NCBI GenBank assembly: GCA_963701325.1
Contig: OY969604.1
Coordinates: 3,100,001 to 3,164,000 of the forward strand
Direction: 5' to 3'
Length of the DNA: 64,000 nt
Source of the DNA: Bog-756 sp963701325
Lineage (GTDB): Bacteria > Actinomycetota > Acidimicrobiia > Acidimicrobiales > RAAP-2
Shown: piece after piece, positions 58,960 through 64,000 of the stretch
Layout: each line of letters opens with the position of its first letter
Position numbering within the stretch: position 1 is the first letter of the stretch
Program-made: the position numbers and the translations under genes
Notes under the pieces: generated by a model
Told to the model about the DNA's origin: nothing
Database searches by the model: none
The model's input: the letters and a program-made list of their open reading frames with translations, nothing else

Positions 58960-61611
58960 TCAGACCAGCTCTCGATTGCGAGCTCGTTGCACAGCTTCGG
59001 AGCGTGACGTTGCCCCGAGCTTGCGGTAGAGCGTCTTGAGGTTGGCCTTCACCGTGTTGACGGACAGGTACAACTCGGCGGCAATCTCCGCGTAGGAGAG
59101 ATGGCTGGGGAGAAGCCGCAGTAGGGTCATCTCGCGATCGCTCAATCGGCTGCCAGATCTCGCGGTTTCGACCGGTCGGAACGCCGCATTGAAGCCGTTG
59201 ACGTTGTCGAGCACTCTGACAATTGCCGAGCTCGGATGATCGGAGGAGAGAGAGGCGAGACGGCGTAGAAGAGGCTGGCCCTGCTTGACCACTGTCCAGA
59301 TGAACCCATCGGCCTGTTCGAGGATCACCGGGAGTGCGCTGTAGCCATCGGCCGCATCCAGGATGAGTTCGGCTTCGAGGCGCTCCGGTGCGGGCCAATC
59401 CTTCGTGTCTCCAAGAATGCCTGCGATGGACTCCCCCTGGTGATCGAGGTTGTCCAATCTTGCATTCAGAATGGACCGGGATGGGCTCGGGCCGAGGGTC
59501 TCCGCGAGGCGAGCGGCTTCGATCGCCTGTCCTTCGGCAAGCAACCAATACGCGTGCTCCTGGGTGAGCAGATCAGTCAGGGTCACGCCAAGGCGTTGGT
59601 TCTTGAAGCCGGCCCGGGCCTGAGCTGCCGCGTCTGCACCGGCAGCCGGCCCCTCTGTGGCAGCGGTGAGCTCGACGCGACGAATCGCTGCGTGGACGAG
59701 ATAGGCGGGTGGGGCGATCTGGCCTGCGAGTGCCTCTGCCCCTTCGAGAGCTGCTGCAGCTGCGGACAGGCGCCCGGTCTCGATGAGTACGTCGGTCAAC
59801 GCGAGGAGTGCTTCGAGACTTGCGAGTCCGGGAGGCACCTGCATCTGGTCGGCCGTGAGCAGGACTTGTCGTGCGAGTCTCTCCGCGTCGCGCGTGTCTC
59901 CATCCCATAGTCGGAGGAATGACTCCATGCCCGGTATGGTGCCGTGGTGCAGGATATGAAACTCCGGGGGAAGCCGTCGAGCTTCGTCGATCCAAAAGGA
60001 GGCAGACTGCCGATCCCGCGTGAGAAGGACGTGCAGGCGGATCATGCTGGCAAGAGCAAAGGCCCCCAGTGATCCGTGGTCGCGGGCACCGGCGTCAAGG
60101 CTGCATTCGAGAGCCGCGAGTGCGGCTTGGGTCTCGCCACGGCCGCCGTAGCTCCAGGCTCGGTGAAGCTCCAGACGCGCCCGAAGCAACCCGGTGCCAT
60201 CCGTGAGCGTGGACTCGACCCGGTCGCACCATTGTTCTGCCATATCCCAGTCACCGGCGAGGCTGTGAACGAGTGCGAATTCAAGCATGCGCCGCGGATC
60301 TTCCAGTACGAAGTCGTTGGGGAAACTGGCGATCAGCTCGCGGGCGGTAGCCAGACCGCCTACTCGGCTGCCCACTCGGCTGCCTACTCGACTCGCATGG
60401 CCCACCATGAGATCGAAGGCGGCTGATTTCTCGTCGGCCTCGAGCAGGTGATGGATCTGGACAGTGACCTCTCCCCTGGCCGCGGCGGCCTCGGCAGCGC
60501 GCCGATGCAGATCGATCCGGCGACCGGGGTCGCGGCGATCGAGCTCCTCGAGGAGCAGCTCGCGGAACAGGTGATGAAATCGGAATCGTCCAGGTTGGTC
60601 CCCGACGGGTACCAGGAACAGGTTGGCCACCTGGAGTGAACGCAACCGCAAGCCGGCGTCACTCTCGCCCGTGACCGTCCGGCAAAGGTCGTTGTCGAAT
60701 TCGTCAAGAACCGAAATTGACAGCAGGAATTGCCGGTCCTCATCGCTGAGGGTGTCGAAGACCTCGCTGGCGAGGTAGCTGATCACAGTCCGCGCTGGCT
60801 TCCGGGTCCCATTCGAGCGGGAGTCGGCGTCAGTCGCGGCGAGCTTGTCCCAGGTGAGCGCTTCAAAGAGAAGACCCACTGCCCACCCCTCTGTCCGGTC
60901 CACCAAATCTGCAACTTCACTGGCCGTCACCATCCTGCCGCTGACGCCGGAGATCAGACGCTTCGCCTCAGGCGTGTCAAAGCGGAGTACCTGTTGATCG
61001 ACGACCGTCGCCCTGCCCTGACTCTGCCACCGTTCGAGAGGCAGCGTCGTCACCGCCCTTGTCGTGGCGATCACCCGGACACCCAGCGGAGTCCGCTCGA
61101 GAAAGAAGGCAAGTTGTTCCCACAGTGCGCGGCTCTCCAGATGATGGAGATCATCAAGGACAATCAGCAGCCCCTCGTCGGGAGGGAGCGCTGCCAGTAC
61201 CGACGCGGCCAATCGGACGCCGCCAAGCCCAAGGGTCCGCGCGTTCGATTCGGCCACCTGTCTGAGGACACCAGGACGGGCCAGGTCGATCGATGCCGCA
61301 AGGTGCGCCCAGAAGGCCAGCTCAGTGGAGTCGTAGGCGTCTATCGACAGCCAGGCCACGTCTCCCGGGTCCTCCCTGGCTATTGCTTCGACCGTTGCGA
61401 CCGTTTTGCCATAGCCCGCGGGGGCTTGAACGAAGCAGATTGGACTGGGATCCCCTGAGAGTGCTGCCACAACCCGTGGCCGGGGCGTGTACCTATCGGG
61501 CAGCGGAGGGATCGTCAGCTTCGATTCCACGATCGGCAACCCGAACAGCAGCCCACTCTCTTGCGGCTGGACAGCGTCGGCTGGCTTTGGCGCCGTCGGG
61601 TCTGCGCCCAC
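58960..61611 (-). CDS. MalT-type LuxR-family transcriptional regulator (large ATP-binding)
   Basis: 883 residues in STAND/LAL-like layout: Walker A VQAPAGYGKTVATVEAI (about 63-70), Walker B LLIVLDDLHHLESRALW, winged-helix and tetratricopeptide-like helical middle, then a C-terminal LuxR HTH (RLSDREMTLLRLLPSHLSYA, LYLSVNTVKANLKTLYRKLG). Signal ligand unknown. A short SRVG tandem repeat (S-R-V-G three times near 60,361-60,405) is a local expansion. Convergent with the hydrolase gene, and divergent from the beta-propeller lipoprotein, which may be a target. Confidence 0.9.
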   Translation of the reverse strand: MGADPTAPKPADAVQPQESGLLFGLPIVESKLTIPPLPDRYTPRPRVVAALSGDPSPICFVQAPAGYGKTVATVEAIAREDPGDVAWLSIDAYDSTELAFWAHLAASIDLARPGVLRQVAESNARTLGLGGVRLAASVLAALPPDEGLLIVLDDLHHLESRALWEQLAFFLERTPLGVRVIATTRAVTTLPLERWQSQGRATVVDQQVLRFDTPEAKRLISGVSGRMVTASEVADLVDRTEGWAVGLLFEALTWDKLAATDADSRSNGTRKPARTVISYLASEVFDTLSDEDRQFLLSISVLDEFDNDLCRTVTGESDAGLRLRSLQVANLFLVPVGDQPGRFRFHHLFRELLLEELDRRDPGRRIDLHRRAAEAAAARGEVTVQIHHLLEADEKSAAFDLMVGHASRVGSRVGSRVGGLATARELIASFPNDFVLEDPRRMLEFALVHSLAGDWDMAEQWCDRVESTLTDGTGLLRARLELHRAWSYGGRGETQAALAALECSLDAGARDHGSLGAFALASMIRLHVLLTRDRQSASFWIDEARRLPPEFHILHHGTIPGMESFLRLWDGDTRDAERLARQVLLTADQMQVPPGLASLEALLALTDVLIETGRLSAAAAALEGAEALAGQIAPPAYLVHAAIRRVELTAATEGPAAGADAAAQARAGFKNQRLGVTLTDLLTQEHAYWLLAEGQAIEAARLAETLGPSPSRSILNARLDNLDHQGESIAGILGDTKDWPAPERLEAELILDAADGYSALPVILEQADGFIWTVVKQGQPLLRRLASLSSDHPSSAIVRVLDNVNGFNAAFRPVETARSGSRLSDREMTLLRLLPSHLSYAEIAAELYLSVNTVKANLKTLYRKLGATSRSEAVQRARNRELV

Positions 61612-62044
61612 GACACAAGTCTCGCTGAGCGATCCTCATCGGGCAAACGGAGTGCAGATCCCCGACTCGGCCGTCGGAGTTGGGAGTCGGTTCGACCGAT
61701 GTCTGGCCCGTAGAGGACGCCCGAGAGGGGTCACTCCACCGGAAGAACGTCGTCGACGCGATGCCCAGAAGTGCCACTTCAGCGAATTGGCAGTCTCTGC
61801 GCCCGGGACCGGTTCGGCTGGCAGACGCTGGTTGGGCAGGCAATCAGTCGAGATACACCCGAATCGGGTGTATCTCGACTTCGCACGACTGTAGATAGTG
61901 GGACGGGGAGACCGTACCGAGCGCAGGGACGTGGGTCTGAGTGAGCCACGGCGTGTCGCTCGTCGGTCCACGGTTCGAACCCGACCTCGGGGAGGTCGAA
62001 TCGGAACGCCTGCTGTCGATTTGGGGGCCCAGGGAGGGTACGAG
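61612..62044. other. Divergent intergenic region with a large palindrome
   Basis: 433 bases between the LuxR gene and the beta-propeller lipoprotein. It holds the 35-bp palindrome (separate entry), a T-loop-like GGTTCGAACC near 61972, and no supported ORF. A GGGAGGG lies before the lipoprotein start. Confidence 0.6.
61846..61880. repeat. Perfect 35-bp palindrome (17-bp arms)
   Basis: Arm 61846-61862 (AGTCGAGATACACCCGA) and its exact complement 61864-61880 around one base. The composition is closer to even than the surroundings. No T tract follows, and it lies upstream of both divergent starts, so an operator or hairpin is more likely than a terminator. Confidence 0.85.
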
Positions 62045-63568
62045 ATGACTGCACGCAAGACGTGGACGATGTTGCTCCGTGGGGCGATTCTGGTGCCAGT
62101 CGTGCTGGTGCTGGGCGCGTGCAACAATTGGACGATGTACGGGGGCAATGCCGCGCACACCGGCTACAGCTCGTCGGAGTCCGCGATCAGGGCGAGCAAT
62201 GTCGGAACGCTCGTCGAAGGGGGAGCCAGTACCCCCGTTGGCGGGGTCGGGACCATCAGTTCGTCACCCACTGTCGCAGCCGACGTGCTGTACGCCACGT
62301 CTGAAAACGGGGCGGCCAATGGTGGCGGCGGCGGCACGCTGTACGCGTACTCAGCAAACGGAGCCACCAACTGCTCGACTACCAGTCCCGAGTCTTGTGC
62401 TCCGTTGTGGAGCAAAAATCCCGGCGGCTCCAGCCACGGCCTGTCCTCGTCACCGGCTGTCGACAATTCACTCTCGACACCTGTCGTGTACGTCGGAGGC
62501 CACGACGGCGTCGTCTACGCCTATGAGGCCTCGAACGGCACCTTGCTCTGGCAGTCTCAGACCCTCGGCGGTTCTATCGATGGGTCGCTCACCGTCGCCA
62601 ATGGATACGTCTACGTTCCCGAGGACTATGGATGGGTCTATGTCTTCCCCTCGACCACCGGCACCGATAGTAACGATCAGAATTGTTGGACGGACAGTCA
62701 GGGTGTCACTGAATGCGATCCGGATTGGGGTTACAGCACTGGGGGGAACAACTTCTCGACGCCAGCAGTCGCGAATGGGATGCTCTACCAGGCTGCCGGT
62801 GACCACGCCGGTAGTGGGGATCCGAATGATCCGAATCAGTATGCGTTGTATGCATTCAACGCCTCTTACAACGCTAGCCAGTGTCCCGGAACCTTTGCTC
62901 CGCACCTACACGGCAAGACCTTGGGTTACATCGCGACGTGCAATCCTGCGTGGTCCGCTCCCTGGCAGCAGGGCGGTGAGTGGGACGGCGGAAGCGGGTC
63001 GCCCACGGTTGCGGACGGCGATGTCTACATTGAATCCGCCACCAACGGGCTGCTCGCGTTCTCTGCAGACGGATCCGGCCAACAGTGTACGGGCACCCAA
63101 TATACGGGGCAGTGGGGGGAAATCTGCACGCCGCTCTGGACGGCTCCGACGGGCGACGAAGACGGCGGCGGAGGCGGTGGCTCAACGGGCCCCACTCCTG
63201 CGGTGGCGAACGGCATCGTCTATATCGGCGGAACGAATGCAAACGACGGGTATGGCGAGCTGTATGCGTTCGACGACTCAACTGGAACGCAAATGTGGTC
63301 CTTTGAAGCCGGCGGAGCAATCGACTCGTCCGCGATGATCGCTGACGGGGTTGTGTACGTCGGGTGTTCCAGCCTTACCAGCGACCCCTGCAACCGCTAT
63401 GCCAATCTGTTCGCGCTGAATGCATCGACTGGGAGCCGGCTCTGGTCGGCGGAAACTGGCCAATCGATCGACAACTCGCCGATCATCGACGACGAAGGAT
63501 CTGGGAGCGGGGTCGGGGCCGTGTACGTCGGATCGGGTAATCAGCTCTTCGCGTACACGCTCCCGTGA
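62045..63568 (+). CDS. PQQ-repeat beta-propeller lipoprotein (BamB/quinoprotein-like)
   Basis: 507 residues. A lipoprotein signal (LVPVVLVLGAC) is followed by repeated blade motifs typical of PQQ-like propellers: VVYVGGHDGVVYAYEASNGTLLWQ, ANGYVYVPEDYGWVYVFPST, ADGDVYIESATNGLLAFSAD, ANGIVYIGGTN and TGSRLWSAETG. Asp/Gly/Asn-rich loops hold many Cys pairs. No quinone-binding dehydrogenase residues can be asserted, so it may be a scaffold or binding protein. ATG 62045 follows GGGAGGG. Confidence 0.85.
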   Translation: MTARKTWTMLLRGAILVPVVLVLGACNNWTMYGGNAAHTGYSSSESAIRASNVGTLVEGGASTPVGGVGTISSSPTVAADVLYATSENGAANGGGGGTLYAYSANGATNCSTTSPESCAPLWSKNPGGSSHGLSSSPAVDNSLSTPVVYVGGHDGVVYAYEASNGTLLWQSQTLGGSIDGSLTVANGYVYVPEDYGWVYVFPSTTGTDSNDQNCWTDSQGVTECDPDWGYSTGGNNFSTPAVANGMLYQAAGDHAGSGDPNDPNQYALYAFNASYNASQCPGTFAPHLHGKTLGYIATCNPAWSAPWQQGGEWDGGSGSPTVADGDVYIESATNGLLAFSADGSGQQCTGTQYTGQWGEICTPLWTAPTGDEDGGGGGGSTGPTPAVANGIVYIGGTNANDGYGELYAFDDSTGTQMWSFEAGGAIDSSAMIADGVVYVGCSSLTSDPCNRYANLFALNASTGSRLWSAETGQSIDNSPIIDDEGSGSGVGAVYVGSGNQLFAYTLP

Positions 63569-63616
63569 GACAAGAGCAGGACGCACTACCGGTCGAGGGC
63601 ACGGGCGCTCTGCGGT

Positions 63617-64000
63617 TCAGCGTGCTCCCCGGATCAGTTCCCCGGGCCGGGCGCCAGTGTCCTCGCCTGCGGCAAAGGTGGTCACCCCGCCCTTGATGGT
63701 CTCGACGTACCCGGTGGCTCCCTGAAGCAACCGCCTGCCGCCGGCCGGCAGATCGTCGGCCACCCGGGGGCTCCCGAGCTCGAGCTGTTCGTAGTCGATG
63801 AGGTTGATGTCGGCGAGCATGCCGGCCTCGAGGGTGCCCCGGTCGCCGAGCCCGTAGAGACGGGCGGTGTCGTGGGACTGCTTCTTCACGATCCACTCGA
63901 GGGGGAGGAGCTCGCCGCGTGCACGGTCCCGCGTCCAGTGGGTGAGCATGAAGGTGGGCTGGGAGGCGTCGCAGATGACCCCGCAGTGCGCGCCGCCGTC
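63617..64000 (-). CDS. Amidohydrolase of the D-aminoacylase type, C-terminal part (5' cut by window edge)
   Basis: The frame is open to the right edge. The visible residues begin DGGAHCGVICDASQPTFMLT, then HWTRDRARGELLPLEWIVKK and LYGLGDRGTLEAGMLADINL, matching N-acyl-D-amino-acid deacylase-like amidohydrolases: the SD-x-G-H-type metal/active region near the start and the final beta-sandwich return (GTLEAGMLADINLIDYEQL). Stop at 63617-63619. Convergent with the beta-propeller lipoprotein. Confidence 0.85.
   Translation of the reverse strand, partial: DGGAHCGVICDASQPTFMLTHWTRDRARGELLPLEWIVKKQSHDTARLYGLGDRGTLEAGMLADINLIDYEQLELGSPRVADDLPAGGRRLLQGATGYVETIKGGVTTFAAGEDTGARPGELIRGAR

Noticed and set aside
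60361..60405. Repeat in the LuxR gene as a possible CRISPR or phase-variable tract
   Set aside because: It is three in-frame 12-base units encoding S-R-V-G; too short and in-frame, with no spacers.
61955..61995. tRNA gene suggested by the T-loop-like GGTTCGAACCC near 61972
   Set aside because: Only three pairs of the T stem can form on the plus strand and fewer on the minus strand; no acceptor or anticodon stem is found. The motif is palindromic and could be chance or the end of an old integration site.

Overview
The window is 64 kb of GC-rich bacterial chromosome, gene-dense on both strands with many 1- or 4-base ATGA/GTGA overlaps and frequent GTG starts. The content points to an actinobacterium, most plausibly an Acidimicrobiia-like lineage. 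The clues are a MurA with Asp in place of the active-site Cys (as in mycobacteria), an F420-dehydrogenase-type flavoprotein, TreS, a SepX/GlpR-like membrane protein, mycobacterial-style acyl-CoA/thiolase/DUF35 catabolic genes, and many genes that look leaderless (a -10 hexamer exactly 6 nt before the start codon). The taxon is inference; no rRNA or other marker is present.

Layout. 1-8.3 kb: the end of a phosphate-uptake (pst) operon: pstA (cut by the window edge), pstB, a PstS-like protein with a displaced C-terminal anchor, a large anchored binding-protein-like protein, a sortase-fold protein without catalytic His and Cys, then a separate secreted binding-protein-like gene closed by a strong hairpin. 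8.4-9.0 kb: no convincing gene but a good promoter. 9.0-11.5 kb (minus): greA-leuC-leuD. 11.7-17.5 kb: a YbhN/UPF0104 membrane protein, a thiolase-like protein, glyA and a WecA/TagO-type transferase. 17.6-24.9 kb: a complete F1Fo ATP synthase operon (I-a-c-b-delta-alpha-gamma-beta-epsilon). 24.9-31.9 kb: glpX, murA, meaB, treS, galT-like and a membrane protein.

32-37 kb is an assimilatory sulfur locus: a siroheme-synthesis gene diverges from an operon of cysH, a siroheme sulfite/nitrite reductase and a ferredoxin/FrhB-type flavoprotein. The operon is preceded by a 40-codon leader ORF with four alternating Cys codons that overlaps the cysH start by GTGA. This is a likely cysteine-responsive attenuator, and the last two enzymes could form a split F420-dependent sulfite reductase. 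37-42 kb: small enzymes, ychF, an ABC ATPase with a Lys in Walker B, a SepX-like protein and a heme-oxygenase-fold protein.

42-51.7 kb is a divergent acyl-CoA catabolic locus around a palindromic operator. To the left are an HMG-CoA-synthase-like/DUF35 protein (frameshifted here) and a thiolase. To the right are two acyl-CoA dehydrogenases (only one with a catalytic Glu), an AMACR-type racemase, two MaoC-fold hydratases and an MFS carrier. The set resembles steroid or branched side-chain beta-oxidation. 51.7-55 kb (minus): an ABC exporter pair, a DMT transporter and a YgjP-type metalloprotease preceded by a coupled 38-aa ORF. 55.3-64 kb: small membrane proteins, a GNAT enzyme, a lipoprotein hydrolase fused to a neocarzinostatin-like domain, a MalT/LuxR regulator, a 35-bp palindrome, a beta-propeller lipoprotein and the end of a D-aminoacylase-type amidohydrolase.
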